A stretch of DNA of 64,000 bases from Edolisoma coerulescens. Lineage: Eukaryota > Chordata > Aves > Passeriformes > Campephagidae. The DNA lies in the NCBI GenBank assembly GCA_013397115.1, contig VWZW01007671.1, positions 1,656,489-1,720,488 of the forward strand, given 5' to 3'. Position numbers and translations under genes: made by a program. The first letter of the stretch is position 1, and every line of letters starts with the position of its first letter. Positions 39,130-52,309 of the stretch are shown here, in pieces. The notes beneath the pieces were generated by a model. The model worked only from the letters and a program-made list of their open reading frames with translations. It made no database searches and was not told where the DNA came from.

Positions 39130-42100
39130 GAAGTGCGCATGATGTGTGCGTGCGACGGCCGTTAGTCCTAATGGGATGCAAACCAGACTCCAGCCTTACG
39201 GGAACCGCGCTTATGCAAGGAGCATGATTGATGATAATGGGAAATGGACTCACCCTTGGATATCCTGAACAGAAGAGCTGAGTGATTTGCACCTCTCTGA
39301 ATGTAATGTCGAGAGGGCTTTGAAACAGCAGAAGACACATAACACAGCAACGTGTATTATATACACTGAGGTCCGCTCAGTGTTACGTTAGATACATTTT
39401 ATCTATGACATAATCTGAGTATTTCACTTAGATGAGTCAGAGACCGTGCATTCTTCATGAAACTTACGGTAGATGGCATGACTTGCAGAAATGAAAAGGT
39501 ATAAGCAAGGTATTATTTACGTCTTATGTTGTTTAAAGGGTTGACTCTCTATAGCAAGTGACAGCAATTATGATGGCAAAAAACACAATTCAACAGAGTC
39601 AACAAAATAACATGCAAACTGATCAGATAGTCTTTTGAAGCTTCTTGGGCGATTCCAGTGCTGCTCTGTTGCTTAGCAGATGGGTAGAAGGACTGATGTT
39701 TTCTCAAAAAGCTCTGCCTTTATTGCAGATGTACCTCTGGCTTTTGAGCACATCCATGAGAAAATCTGATTTTCCTGCTTGCTAGATTTTGGCTCTTGAT
39801 GAAAGATCAGAGCTCATTGCTATCATATAGTGCGTGCAGAGTAGTTTGAGCCCTTTCATCTGAACTCAGGCATTATTCAGGCAAAACTTTAAACAAAAGG
39901 GCAATTCTTCAAAATCCATGCAGGCAAGATAATTCAGTGGAAAGAAAAAGTGGGGTTTTTTCAGGGTAAAAACCTGAATATATAGTAGTTCTGGTAAAGA
40001 ATAAATGGTCTTGACTATGTGTGTTTAAAGCAGTACTTGAGATTATTACTGAAGTTTTCACATGCACATTAAATGGGCTTTTTATACGTAGAGTTGTAGC
40101 TGCCTCTCCAATCTCGAAATATGAAATGCCTTTCAAAAAAGCAGACATACTTCTGAACAAGTGCAGCCTGTCAAGTTCTGTGCACAAAAAGAAATCATCC
40201 TATGACCTGCTTTTCTGTTCAATGTGTTAGCTAAAATGTTTTTGGCACAACAACAAGAGACATGGCTCCTTGCCATAAGCGTCTTTTTCATACCTGGAGT
40301 CATCAGCTGCTTAACTCCCCTCCTTTTCTTCCTCACAATAGCCCTAAAATACAAAATACTTGATAAATGCACATTTTCTTGTACATTAATTTTAATGGTT
40401 TTCACACCCCAATGTGAAATTGAATGTATATATGAAGTGTATATCGAATGTATGTATATCTCAAAAATGGGTGGATAAGATATCCTGTGTGTAGGCTTTT
40501 GGGCAGAAATGAGATAATTCACAGTAGTATTTTTAGAGGTGTATGTGTTTAAAGAATGTCTTTTTTTTTCTTTGAGCTTCACACAGTCCTAGGATGCTCT
40601 GACACAGATATTCTTAAACACAGCAGTAACATGGTACTTCAGCAAGCACAAACTGAACAAAAATAAGTTTGCTCTGTAGTGTTTGGGAAGGACAGAGAAG
40701 GTATGAGGAGCAGTGCACATCACCCTACCAAAACTCCTGTTGCAGCTGTGGAGATAGCAGAGCAAGCTGTGGAGCAGCCATGCCATCTCCATAGTAACAG
40801 GCGGCAGGGATGACGACTCCGTATTGAGCATGCACCATTCCTATTGCTATGCAACCTCTTGCCTCAGGAATTTTTCTGTGCTGTCTCCAAACAGAACCCT
40901 GCTTTTGCCCTAAACCATCTGGAAATACAGAGATTGCAGAGCAGTCCTGTACTGCTAGACAAGACTGAATAAACAAAGGCAAATTTTATGTCAGAATGCT
41001 AAGCCACCACAAATGTAAAAGCCATAGATCTACTTGTTGAAGAGACTGTGGAATAAATACTGCACTTATTGAATAAAGACTTAGGTGACATTACATGCTT
41101 TTAGATTCCCTCTGTTCCCTCCCCACTCAGGAAGCTCAGCTGTAAATCTTCCAGTTGCTCAGTGAAAGGAGGTGGATTAGACAGTATGTTACCCACAATC
41201 ATCTCTGTGAATCACTTGGAAAAATCTGTTGTTTTTTTGTCAAAGAAGAAAGCATAATTGGGTTCAAATTAAATTACCTGAAAATATCAAAAGGGAAAAG
41301 ATATTTTCTGAACAATATTTAAAAAGCCTCCAGTGGTTTGGAACATGGTTTTTGGTGGGTACATCTGTGTAGCTCCTTGTCGGCAGACTCAGCCTGCTCT
41401 ATCCACATACCAGATTTCTCCACTTTCCCCCAAGTAGTACCCAGATAATTATATTAGTGTGAATGGATACCATGGTGCACCTCTCATCAATGTGTAATAG
41501 CACAGACTTACTGTCATGCTCACCACAACTTCTGGGGTGCAGACAATGTGAGCTCAGTGTCACCACAGCTGAGCTGATACGCCACAAAGAATTTCACACA
41601 TTCTGTTCCATGGTTAGTGCAGTAAATTTGTATGCAGGCACCCCATTTCACATAACACATGCCTGAGATTCAAGTTTGCACACACCAAGGGATGAACATG
41701 ATGCAAAAACCCACAGCTGGAACCATGACCTTTCCCTTTGCTTATAATTCTGAATATAATGCTTACATTTAGAAAATATGGAAGTGTGACTAGTTCATCT
41801 CCACATTTTTTTCCAGATGTTTTCCTTCTACTGGCAACTTTCTCATTTCTTTCCCCAGGAAATTAATCTCTTTTATCTCTCTATGTACTGTAAGGTTTTC
41901 ATTATTTTACTATTTTTATGGCTTCTTTTTCTGGGATATTCTACTGTGTCTGTATAGAGAATGTTGGCATGGCCAATGGGCAGAAGGATTGGTATCCCTA
42001 AGGCAGGAAAATTTAATCTGATTTGCATAGTATTTTTCTGTAATGGTGAATCTTCCACTGAAGCATCAAAAAGAGGATTTATGCATGGTCAAGGATTTAA

Positions 42101-42764
42101 CCCATAGTTCCTAGATATGATGGTGATAAATAAAAAATTAAAATAAATAAAAAATAATAAAAAAAAAAATTTACCCCAAAAGACATTATTGCTAGTATGC
42201 ACAGGAAATTAAGTATGTAGAGCTGCCTATATTTTTTCCTTCTAGTGACTAGATTCTGAATATTTTCCTGGCTTTAAATGAAGTGTTTTAATTACATTTC
42301 TTTTTTAATGTGTGTTATTTTTTTTCTGAAAATAGTGAATGGTGACACATGAAACTGCATGTCTTAAGAAGTGAGAAGAATAAAGAAAAGGTTTCTGAGA
42401 TGCTGTTTTTGATACTAACATTTACTGACAAGGTTGTTACACTACCCAGCAGTGCTGACCTTATTATGCCAGTCTCATCTTCAGGCAGCCTCCATGCAGC
42501 AACAGGAAAAGAGGGTAGCCTATTTTTATAAAATACAAAATGTGCACAGATCACAGTGCTCACTGAAGCAAACACATCTTATAATGACTTTAAAGGAATA
42601 ATAATAATAATAGGGTAGTTTTTTCTTGTAAGAGAAAAGCAGCTACTATTCAAAGCACTGTGCTGGATTATAACCAGGACAGATAGGCAGCAATTTTTCC
42701 TGAGAATTCAATGAATAAGGCATTTGAAAATAAATCTCTAAGCTAGATGTTATTAACACTGGTA
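39130..42764. other. Intergenic, no gene recognised
   Basis: AT-rich unique sequence with an A-rich simple tract at 42126-42170. The open frames are short. Confidence 0.6.
42126..42170. repeat. A-rich simple sequence
   Basis: AAT/AAAT-type low complexity ending in a poly-A run. Confidence 0.9.
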
Positions 42765-43786
42765 TGTATGTTTATGTGCCAAGGTTTTGGGAGCAGGGGG
42801 GCTGAAGGGGTGGCTTCTGTGAAAAGATACCAGAAGCTTCCCCCATGTCAGACAGAGCCAGTTCCAGACAGCTCCGAAACAGCCACTGGCCAGAGCTGAG
42901 TCCTTTAAGCTTTGTTGGTATTGTCTGTGTGACAATGTGTTTGAGAAAGGTTAAAAAGTGCTGCACAGCTGTTGTGAGAGACGAGTGAGAAAATGTGAGA
43001 GAAACAGTCCTGCAGACACCACGGTCAGTGAAGAAGAAGGGGGAGGATATGCCCCAGGCACTGGAGCACAGATTGCCTTGCAGCCCATGGAAAAGACTGC
43101 GGTGCTGCATGTTGTCCCCCTGCAGCCCATGGAGGACCCCACACGAGAGAAGGGGGATGTGCCCTGAGGGAAGCTGCGGCCCATGGAAACCCTCCAGTGG
43201 AGCAGATTCCTGGCAGGAACTGTGGCCTGTGGGAGAGGACTCATGCAGGGGAAGGTTTTCTGGCAGGACCTGTGGAGGGCTCACACTGGAGCAGTTTGTT
43301 CCCAAAGGACTGTTCTCTGTGGGAAGGATCAGCATTGGAGAAGTTTCTGAAGGACTGTATCCTGTAGGATGTACTCCATGCTGGAGCAGTGGAAAATCAC
43401 AAGAGGAAGGAGCAGCAGAGACTAAGTTACCAGTTGTGAACTGACTCCAACCTGCATGCCCCATCCCCCTGACCTACTCAGGACAGAGAAAGTAAAAGAG
43501 TCAGGAGTGAAGCTAAGCCTGGGAAGAAGGGATGGTGGAGGGGAAGGTGTTTTGAATTTTGTTTTTATTTCTCACTTTCCTACTGTTATTAACTGACAAT
43601 AAAGAAAATTGATTTCGGCAAAGTCATGTCTGTTTTCCCCATGATGGTAATTGGCGAATGATCTCCCTGTTCTTATTTCAACTCATGAGCTTTTCATTGT
43701 TTCTTCTCCCCCCATCCTGCTGAGGAGAGAGAGTGATGGAGTGACTCGCTTGGCATCTGTTCGCCAGCCAAGGTCAACACACCACA
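42765..43786 (+). mobile_element. Solo LTR of an avian endogenous retrovirus
   Basis: About 1 kb resembling a long LTR family that I know from neoavian and songbird genomes. It starts near 'tgtatgtttatgtgccaagg' and ends near 'aaggtcaacacaccaca'. Inside are repeated modules of the type 'gcagcccatgga' (43080, 43122, 43175) and 'ctggagcag', then a poly-A signal (AATAAA) near 43600 and a pyrimidine-rich 3' part. No viral gene is present on either side, so I read it as a solo LTR. The exact ends and target-site duplication could not be confirmed. Open frames inside it are a by-product of its GC-rich modules. Confidence 0.8.
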
Positions 43787-44051
43787 GTGTGCTTCAATTT
43801 GAGCACACACAGTTCACACTGAAAAGTTCCTTTTATCTCTTTTTGTTGGGAAACATTTTAATGAGCTTTAAAAAAGCAACAGGTATTCATAGGTTACAGA
43901 GGCCTTCTGTTCTTTGGAATACCTTTGGTCTAGCTCTCACCATCTGCAGGTCTTTTCATGCCCCATTGGAAAGGGGTTCACATTCTCAATGTGCATACCA
44001 CAAATTTTAGTCCCGTCTGAGAAACTCATGGGAGATGGCAGGGGAGTTGGA

Positions 44052-44105
44052 AATTGATCATCTTCAAGGTTCCTTCCAGCCCAAACCATTCTATGACTCC
44101 GTGAT
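44052..44105 (+). mobile_element. CR1 LINE 3' tail fragment
   Basis: 'ttgatcatcttcaaggttcc', then 'ttccagcccaaaccattcta' and 'tgactccgtga', is the CR1 3' UTR and terminus, about 55 bp. Confidence 0.85.
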
Positions 44106-45490
44106 ACATTCAGCTGTTGCCCAAGGCCCCTCCTTCTGCAACAGGTTCACAGACAAACTGATCAAAGATAAATGCATATCCATTCACTGGAAGCTGAGGA
44201 GCTGGCTTCAGATCAGAACATGGAATTCAAACTTCATCAGGGGTGCAAAGAGAGGGTGGTTTTATTTCGAAGGGCAGAGGAAAGACATCAGTCCTTTTCC
44301 TCCTTAACTCCTCTATATCATGTGATATTGCAGCCTTGTTCAAGGAAGTTAGTAGAAATTCAGAATAATTTGGTAATTTTGTATGAGTACTCCCAGGAGG
44401 CAACAATAAACCAAATAGTGATTGAAAATTTTACTTACAGAATAGTACAAGAATTAGCTGTTTTTTTATAAACCAATTTAACACCTACCTGCAGGTAGAT
44501 TAGGATGATATGTAGTAACATATCTGACTTATCCGAGCTTTACCACATATGGCAACAGGACTGTTAGAAAACTTGTAATTATTAGCATACAGCCTGCCAG
44601 TGAATGAAGAACAGGCAGAAAGTGAGCAATTCTGGACAGCCTTGGTGCAGTATTTTTTGTTAGAAGCGCTATGCCTGTGACTGCCTAATTCAGTCCCCTA
44701 GTGAAGATCACTGCTGGATTCTTCACTGACATTGTCTCAACCATTTCCAGCTGACTTCTATTTTTCACATTTTTCTGCTCTCTCTACAGCGCTGATGTAG
44801 CTCCATGATCCGTTCCATGGACCTGAAGCCCCCAGAGCTTGGAAGCTCCAGCTGGTACATACCACTATGGAATTGGCGGCAATGGGTGTTACAAACACAT
44901 AAAACAAGTTTCAACTCAGTGCTGACTTCCTACAGAAAATCACACCAAGGTTAAAACATTTGTCTCTTGTTTTCAAACTACTAAAAGACTTGGGTTCAAA
45001 GAGTCTAAAAAGTAATTTAACGTTCTAGGTTGAACACAGTGACTGAAGATAAAGGAACAAGTAAGTGAAAGAAGTTAATCACCTATGCTTAATACAGTAC
45101 CAGAAGAACCTGTATTATGACAGAGGGAAAAAGGATAAAACACAGACACGCTTGCTGATAATCTCAGCAGAGGTGACATAAACAACTGCTTTTTGTCACC
45201 CAAGTGGATCGCTTGTTTGGATAAGTGAACCTTGCTTGTGAGAAGCTTCCCCAGTCATGGCTTACCTTATATTTCAGTTGAAGAGCAAGGATTTCAGTTT
45301 CCACAACTGTCAGTCTGATATGTGTTTCGATGTCTCATATCCATTGAGCTGTATGTGATACATCCTTGATGGTAGCAGCCCTGCAAAGCTTTCATGTTCC
45401 AGTTTGACTCAGATTCCAGCTGATGCTACTGACATGGATTGAGATCTTTATAATACGATCTTCTGCTCCGTGAGCACATTTCTTTTGAAA
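44106..45490. other. Intergenic, no gene recognised
   Basis: Unique sequence with no recognisable repeat or exon. Confidence 0.6.
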
Positions 45491-45893
45491 GAGAATCATG
45501 GAATTGTTGAGGTTTTAAAAGACCTGTAAAATCATTAGGTCCAGCCAGTAACCCAGCACTGCCAAACCCACCACTAAACCGTGTCTCTACATGCCACACG
45601 TCTGTTAATTACCTCCAGGGATGGTGATTTAACTGCTTCCTTGGGAAGCTTGTTCCAATGCTTTACAATCCTTTCAGGGAAGGAATGTTTCCTAATATCA
45701 AACCTAAACTTCCCTGGACACAATTTGAGGTGATTTCCTCTTGTCCTATCACTTGTTACTTCACAGAAGAGACCGAAACCCACCTCACTGGAACCTCCTT
45801 TCAGGGAGTTGTAGAGAGTGATAGGGTCCCCCTGAGCCCCCTTTTCACCAGGCTAAACACCCTCAGCTCCCTTAGCTGCTCCTATCAGCTTCC
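45491..45893 (-). mobile_element. CR1 LINE 3' part with ORF2 C-terminus
   Basis: It starts at the tail 'agaatcatggaattgttgag'. On the minus strand around 45650 it encodes 'FDIRKHSFPERIVKHWNKLP', the conserved CR1 ORF2 C-terminal block. It is 5'-truncated at about 45893 and degenerate elsewhere. Confidence 0.95.
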
Positions 45894-47829
45894 AGCTGTC
45901 AGTCTCAGCATTAGAGTGGATTTATACTGTTTACACACTAAAGAAAAAAAGAAAACCTGATTTTCTGGAGACTTCAATCACTTGCTGTTAAGAAAGCTGG
46001 GAATCTTGTTTTCATCAAATTTAGAAGTTGTGCGCTTCTATGAATCAGTCAAAGTGCACTTTGGTGCTACTGTAACCAGAAATTTAAAATAAGATAAATG
46101 AGAGATAAAATGTTCTAAATTCCCAGAAAGCGCAAACTGTAGAACAACATGTGACAATGAGTTTAATGAATGGTGCATGGATAAAAAGAAGGCAGATATT
46201 TACTGTAAAGCTAAGAAGCAAAGTAATGAGAAAAAAAAGTCCTCTTTTCTTCAAGGAAATATTAAATTTACTTAACCTTCTATTTTCTCAGTCCCTTTGG
46301 AATTAAGGGAAATGTGGTATATGCTTTCCTCTGATGCCAAATACTGCTGTGAAGTCCTAGTGAGACTTCATAAGTATTGTCAGGAAATAAAATTCCCCTC
46401 CGATTTTGTGAGTACATTAGAAAAATACAAAGCTGAATAAATGTACCTTTTTGCCAGGCAGGTGGATGGATACACCTCATCCCAAACTGCAGTATTTTTG
46501 AAAGAAGATGCTGCTTAGCTTATCTATGATTTGTCATGACTTGTCTGGATTCCTGTGCTTTTTACATGAAGTGATGGTGATGACATGCTAGGAATATTTT
46601 ACTGAACTTCAAAGAAACCAGACAAAGAGAGAAAAGAGAGTGAGAGAAGTTGAACACTGATCAGACTTTCTACTTGACAGCAATTGCATTTTAGATCAAA
46701 GATGTTATTTATGTGTAAAAACTGTAGTCCATGTCAGTAATCAAAACCATTCCTAACACCACAGTGGAAACAAAGCCGTAGAATAGCCTGCTGTTTTTTC
46801 CAAGGTTTCCATAAGATTTCATCATCCCTTCTCCACTGACAGGAAACAGGAACCCTTCTTTTTATCTTCTCATCATCCTACAAAATGTCTATGTTCTGTG
46901 ATGAAAATCTCTGGGTCCACCCTCATGCAACCTCCATTGTATTCATTACTGAAAAATCACAAAATCTTAGGTGTGTGGATGGTATTTCTCTCTCTTTCTT
47001 TTCATTAAACCCTTTTGTTCAGGTGCTGTGTAACACAGAGACCTCTGAACCAGATAACTCCTGATGTGGGTTCTGCTGTGTGAGCTGATCTGAGATAACT
47101 TCACCCAGAGAACCTTCTTATTGATTCTTCTGAGCTGGTTTTGTCAGTTTGTTTCAGCAGCGCTTTTATTTCTACTCTTGAGCACATCAGTTCTGTGTAT
47201 TATCTGCAATTTTATTAATTGCAGAATGACATGTCCCAGATATTTAGCATTTAGACTACATTGTATTTTAAAATATGTGATAGCATTTCTTTTAAATTAT
47301 AATGTGGTGGCCATCCTTGATATAGGGTTGTTCTGAATTCAATGCTGAGTACTTCTGCTCTTACATTCACACTTAATATGAAAAAAGTAGGGTAGCAGTT
47401 ATCAGACCACAAATACATCTATAAAGTCCCACTCCACTCCCCACCCTGTAATCTAAAAAGTCTTAATGGAAGACAGAAGTAGCTGACAGTGAAGTAAGGA
47501 AAGGTCAAAATCACTAAATCATATTCCATTTTTTCTGGCTGTCTGGCTTTCCTCAAGCTTGTCATGGGGGCTGCTTTTCAGTAGAGACTATATATTCATG
47601 CACTGTGATACATTGAGGAGCATCAGAGCTGACCTAGTAATAATAATAACTCACTTTCATTTTCTCATTGAAAGTAAGCATTTACACTCCTTTGCTACTG
47701 AAGAAAATGGTAATAAATTCATGAGTACAGGCAGATTCTGAGAGCTGTTCAAAGCAACTTCGATTTTCCAGTCTATCTCTTTGGTTTGTCTGTGAGGTTA
47801 TTATGGACTACTTATGCCCCGCTAAAGCC
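45894..47829. other. Intergenic, no gene recognised
   Basis: AT-rich unique sequence, with no exon or repeat that I recognise. Confidence 0.6.
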
Positions 47830-48400
47830 ACTTAAACAAGATTCCAGCTATTCTGTGACCCATTCATCTCATCATACAGAGCCATCAGCCTTGTCAGGTG
47901 TGAGGTATCCTTGATATATCTGTGCTGGCTGTGCTCAGTCAAATTCTTGTGCCTGGAAATGTCCTCCAGGAAAGTTTGCCTCCTAATTTTCCTGTGCACA
48001 GATATTAAGTGAACAGGCTGCCCTTTTTTTTTTTTGCCCTTTGAAGGTGGGTGCTACATTTGCCTTTATTACAGTCACTGGGGATTTCACCTAATTTCCA
48101 TGACCTTACAATGATGACTTAGAGTGGCCTTACAACAGCAAATGGCAGCTCTTGTAGTACCCACAAACACATCTCATCTAGTTCTATAGGCTTATTTACA
48201 CTCACTTTTCTTAAGTGATCTCTAATTTCGTTCAAAAAGTCAGAGACCCCTACATAGTGGGAAAGTATCTTCACAGTTAATATGGGAACATTTAGACCAT
48301 TTTCATTACACTTGGGAGTTATAAAAGTATCTATAAATCCAAACCAGCTTAATGAGGGATTGAAAGGGGGGGAAATTGGACTACAATAATATTGCTCCAC
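47830..48400 (-). mobile_element. Decayed CR1 LINE, ORF2 reverse-transcriptase relic
   Basis: The minus strand from 48400 encodes 'LNEIRDHLRKVSVNKPIELD' and then 'VLQELPFAVVRPL', matching the CR1 RT segment (VREHLSKLDIHKSMGPD, VLRELADVVARPL). After frameshifts it gives 'ISRHKN', 'SQHRYIKDTSHLTRLMALYD', the next conserved RT stretch. Several stops make it inactive. It lacks the 3' half of the element, so it is a fragment, not a simple 5' truncation. Confidence 0.88.
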
Positions 48401-48984
48401 AATCTTTAGTGTAAATCAGACTACATTTAGTCTGGTACAGATTCCCTCTTATAAATTATATATATATNTGAATCTTTCTTCTAGCAGATTTAGGTAGACA
48501 AAACAACTATGCTTGACTGAGTTATTCAGTAAATGTCATGCATTAAATCTGATCTGAAAACAAGTGTCTTTCAATACACAAGATAACAGGGGCTTTTGAA
48601 TGTTCATTCTTTCTAAGGCATTTATTGTCTTAGTGCACATCTGAATGCAATGAATAAAAATCAAAGAAAATTTCATTAATTCCAGCATAAAACTGTATGC
48701 CATGCTTCAGGGGGCAGCATTCTAACAATATACTGTGTTTGTCAGATTGAACTTGTTAATGTATGATGGTATGAATATAAATCCACATGGGACAGGACAT
48801 TCTGGTTTGCATGCATGAATTATCACTTATTTCTGTTTTGTCAGGATATTCAATCTTAACCAAATAACTTCTTTACAGGGATTTTGTGGTGGAGTCTTTT
48901 TTGTTTGTTCCTTAGTTAGTTAGTTTGTTTTTTACATCGGAGATTACTGAATTATACATTATACATTCAAGCCCAGCATCGCCA
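48401..48984. other. Intergenic, no gene; one ambiguous base
   Basis: AT-rich sequence with a single N at 48468 inside a TA dinucleotide run. Confidence 0.7.
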
Positions 48985-49526
48985 TCTGGTCAAGGGAGGT
49001 GACTGTCCCTCTGGTGGGTCCCCACCCTGAGTGCTGTGTGCAGTTTGTGGCTCCACAGTACAAAGCTTTAGAGAGTGTCCAGAGAGGGGCCACCAATGTG
49101 CTCAAAGTCCCCAAGGGCAAGACTTACAAGCAGTGGCTGAGGTCACTTAGTTGCTTGAAGAGAGGAAGGCTGAGGGGTGACCTTATCACAGTCTGCAACG
49201 TCCTCAGGGAGGGCAGTGGAGCAGGAGGTGCTGATCTCTCTCTGCTGAGCAGCAATAGGACACAAGGAAATGGAATGAAGCTGTGTCCGAGCAGGTTCAG
49301 GTTGGACATTAGGAAAAGTTTCTCCACTAAGAAAGTGGCTGATCACTGGAATAGCCTACCCAGGGAAGTGGTCATGGCACCAAGCCTGACAGAGGTCAAG
49401 GACTGTCTGGAGGATGCTCTTAGTCATACTTTTAAATTTTAGCTAGTCCTGCAAGGAGCAGGGAATTGGACTTGATGATCCTTATGGGTCCCTTCCAACC
49501 TGAAATATTTTATGATTCTATGTGTC
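48985..49526 (+). mobile_element. CR1 LINE with open ORF2 C-terminal frame
   Basis: The plus strand has an open frame from about 48999 to the stop at 49440 (about 147 codons). It encodes the CR1 ORF2 C-terminus, including 'LESVQRGATNV', 'RGRLRGDLITVCNVL' and 'FRLDIRKSFSTKKVADHWNS'. The usual 3' UTR (GATGATCCTTATGGGTCCCTT) and terminal octamer (ATGATTCTATG) follow. The 5' end is truncated within ORF2, so it cannot move on its own. The frame is unusually intact compared with its neighbours, which suggests a more recent insertion. Confidence 0.96.
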
Positions 49527-50600
49527 TAAATGTGTCAAAATAATAAGCAAAATCTTCTAGGCAGACAGATTTCCACAGGACATGTTTATACCCAGTTCCT
49601 GAGATCTGGAGAAATTTTGGCAATGCTTTTGAGCTCACATACAGGAGCTACACAAAAGCAGAGAATTGGTCCTATGAGGTGTTGAGTTCCTTCAAATCTT
49701 TTGGGTGTCTCTGAGAGTTGGGTGTTATAAGAGCCCTCTGTGACTGAGCCTACAGAAGCCACACTGTGGCCCCCCAGGGTCTGAGAGCTTACTGTGTGCA
49801 CCAGGAGAGAGACTGAAGGTTTGCTGCACTGGATAGGCATTACGGTCCTTCCGTTTAAACAGTCACTGTTCTCTTTCCTCCTTACTTTCCTGCTCTTCCT
49901 CCCCGTGATGGCCTTGACTCTGACTACATTGATAAAGAGCAAAATGGCCTTCCTATAGCTTTTTTCCCCACCACCAAGCCATAATGACAGCTGGAATAAT
50001 GCAGCCTCACACAGATCTTGTCTCCAGAGGTAAGCTTTAGCTTAAAATGAAAAGCTGTGTATAACTTTTTCTTGTCTGATGGTGTATCATCTGTAACTGG
50101 GTAGCATAGCAGCTGCTTGAACCTGTTCTGTTTCTTCTCATTTCTTTTTTCTTGCCCAAGGCTTGCAGTCTGAATGTTAGGGGGAAAAAGGCGAATTCAG
50201 AATTGAATCTACCTTTCCCTTACATCTTAGAAGTGAAATCCTGAAAAAAAAATCCCTTCTCTATCACAAAGAGAATATAATTTTCTGATTTAGGTTGATT
50301 ATTCCAGCTTTCTTGAAAATGCTCCTAAGCCAGATCAAACTGTTCAGACAAATTCAGAATGAGAACTGGAATCTGCCTGGATTCATGGTTCCTTAGAGAC
50401 GAGAGATTTTAAGGACAATTTAAAAATATCTCCAAATGAGGGCGAATGCTGACACCCAGAGGCAGGATAATGTAACACTTTACTGTGGTTCATGCAAACG
50501 TGAACACAATGCATGTCAAAAGGAACTTCAGGAATGGCTTCTGAGGAACCTATTTACATACTGACAGCTCTAATTCAGGTTAATATTTGTATAAACCAGC
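49527..50600. other. Intergenic, no gene recognised
   Basis: Unique sequence, no supported feature. Confidence 0.6.
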
Positions 50601-50671
50601 TTTGAGCAGGAAGTCAGACTAGATACCTCATTAAGTACCTTCCAGCCTGAATTGCTCTGTGATTCTGTGAC
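50601..50671 (+). mobile_element. CR1 LINE 3' tail fragment
   Basis: 'gtcagactagatacctcatt', then 'taccttccagcctgaattgc' and 'tctgtgattctgtga', is the CR1 3' UTR and terminal repeat. Confidence 0.85.
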
Positions 50672-52309
50672 ATGTTAAGAAGAGCATGGAACTAGGGACT
50701 ACTTACAGAAAGCTTCATTTAATTGGTTATCTTAGCACCACTCTGTGACAGAAATAAAGGAAGACCCAGCTACTTACATCATCACATCATTCTGTAGTAT
50801 GAGGTAAGAATAATCTACAAAACTACCTTTTATCCTGAAATTCAATCAGTCAGGAAGGCTGTAAAATATGAGAAAGTATTGGACCATAGTCCAGGAAGAC
50901 ATTTTATTAAAAAAAAAATCTGTCCACAGAAAAAAAGCTAAAAATGAAACACCTGATTTCCATTTATTGCTTGTATAAATTTAAGCTGCTGTGGGTTTGT
51001 TGGTCTGCAGAAATATTTCTAAATATTGAACAATCCTTGCCTTACAGAAAAAGCAAGGGAAGACTGATCTAAGGAACAGCTTCCTGATGTCGTAAGGGGC
51101 CTGAATGATGATTGCCATGGACATCTCTCAGAAGTAAATATGCCGTCGCATAACTAATAACTCTGTTATTATGCTTCAGTGCTGGCCTTTTCTAATTTCC
51201 AAGCGCCTTATTTCATACTATTGGCAATATTTTCTTCTGGTAGACATGCTATCATGTAGGATGACTGTAAATGTTGGAGTTACTAAATTCACTGCAAAGA
51301 CTTTAAGGGATTTTCTCTTCCCTGCCTTTTTCTCACCAGAATGTTCACCTTAAAAGCATTCAACTTGTATACTTCTGGTTTCAGTGCACTCTGTGCATGA
51401 ATCCAGCCCCTAAAGACATGAGCGTGCTCAGTCTTTGCCTGCCCTGTAAAGGAAAAGGATTTCTTCAATAACTTTTGCTGACACTGGCCTGTGTGGATGG
51501 TGCAAGCTCCCACTGCTAACAAGAAGAAAGACCTGTGGATCTGATGCCAAAAGCTCTCCAGGGATTTCAAATGTCTCTAGCCGGGATAAAGCAGACTGGT
51601 GTGTAGGACTGCATGCTGCTGGAAGCAATAAACTGTTTGTAGAGCCATATCTTCTGCTGATGTCCAATACCTCTTGTGGCTGAGCTGGAGCCAGCCTATG
51701 ACGTTGTAGCTGAGGTGTGTTTGAGGAGAGGCAGCCTCTCTGCGTGGCTGGGCACATTATTGTACAGTCCCAGCCATTCCTGCGATGTCTGGTTGGCTTT
51801 AAAGACTCTCCTCTGGAAGTGGGACAGAGCTCTTTGTTGCTGCTCCAGCCCTTTCCGTCTGCCTTTTTGCTCTCCATGACAGCTGTGGCCTGTCCTCGTA
51901 TTTGAAATAGGAAATTCAATTTTGTCTTACTTGCTGTGAAGCCTTGGGTACACTCTGCTCATGTCTTGCACCGCAGCTCTTTTCTATCACTGCTGACCCT
52001 TATTCAGTGTTTCCAAGTTTGCCTGTGGCTGCTCCTGGTTTCTCCTCACTAGACATTATCCCTTCCACCTCTGTATCACTTTATCATTCCCTTCAGAAAT
52101 AATTATGGAAGGAAAAAAATCAGGTATTCCAGACAAGAATTGATTTCTGGTTTGGTGCATTGCCCATAAAACATATTTCTAATCCAATCTAGTCTCCTGT
52201 TCTCAGTCTGAACATCTTCAAACCTGTTGACAGGAGCATTTTATTTCAGACTTGCCACCAAGTTCTGGAAATGGATGGAGCCCCTGTTACCATGTGTGTT
52301 CTTAACACA
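50672..52309. other. Intergenic, no gene recognised
   Basis: Contains a 163-codon minus-strand frame (51428-51919) with no recognisable domain, no intron signals in register and no family resemblance. I treat it as chance. Confidence 0.55.

Noticed and set aside
38909..39340. 143-codon minus-strand frame across the CpG island
   Set aside because: Its Arg/Ala/Pro-rich part is what any GC-rich island yields, and no conserved peptide is seen.
42772..43464. Long open frames on both strands (up to 230 codons)
   Set aside because: They lie wholly inside an LTR with repeated GC-rich modules and match no known protein.
51428..51919. 163-codon minus-strand frame
   Set aside because: No domain, signal peptide or family resemblance, and the composition looks like translated intergenic DNA.
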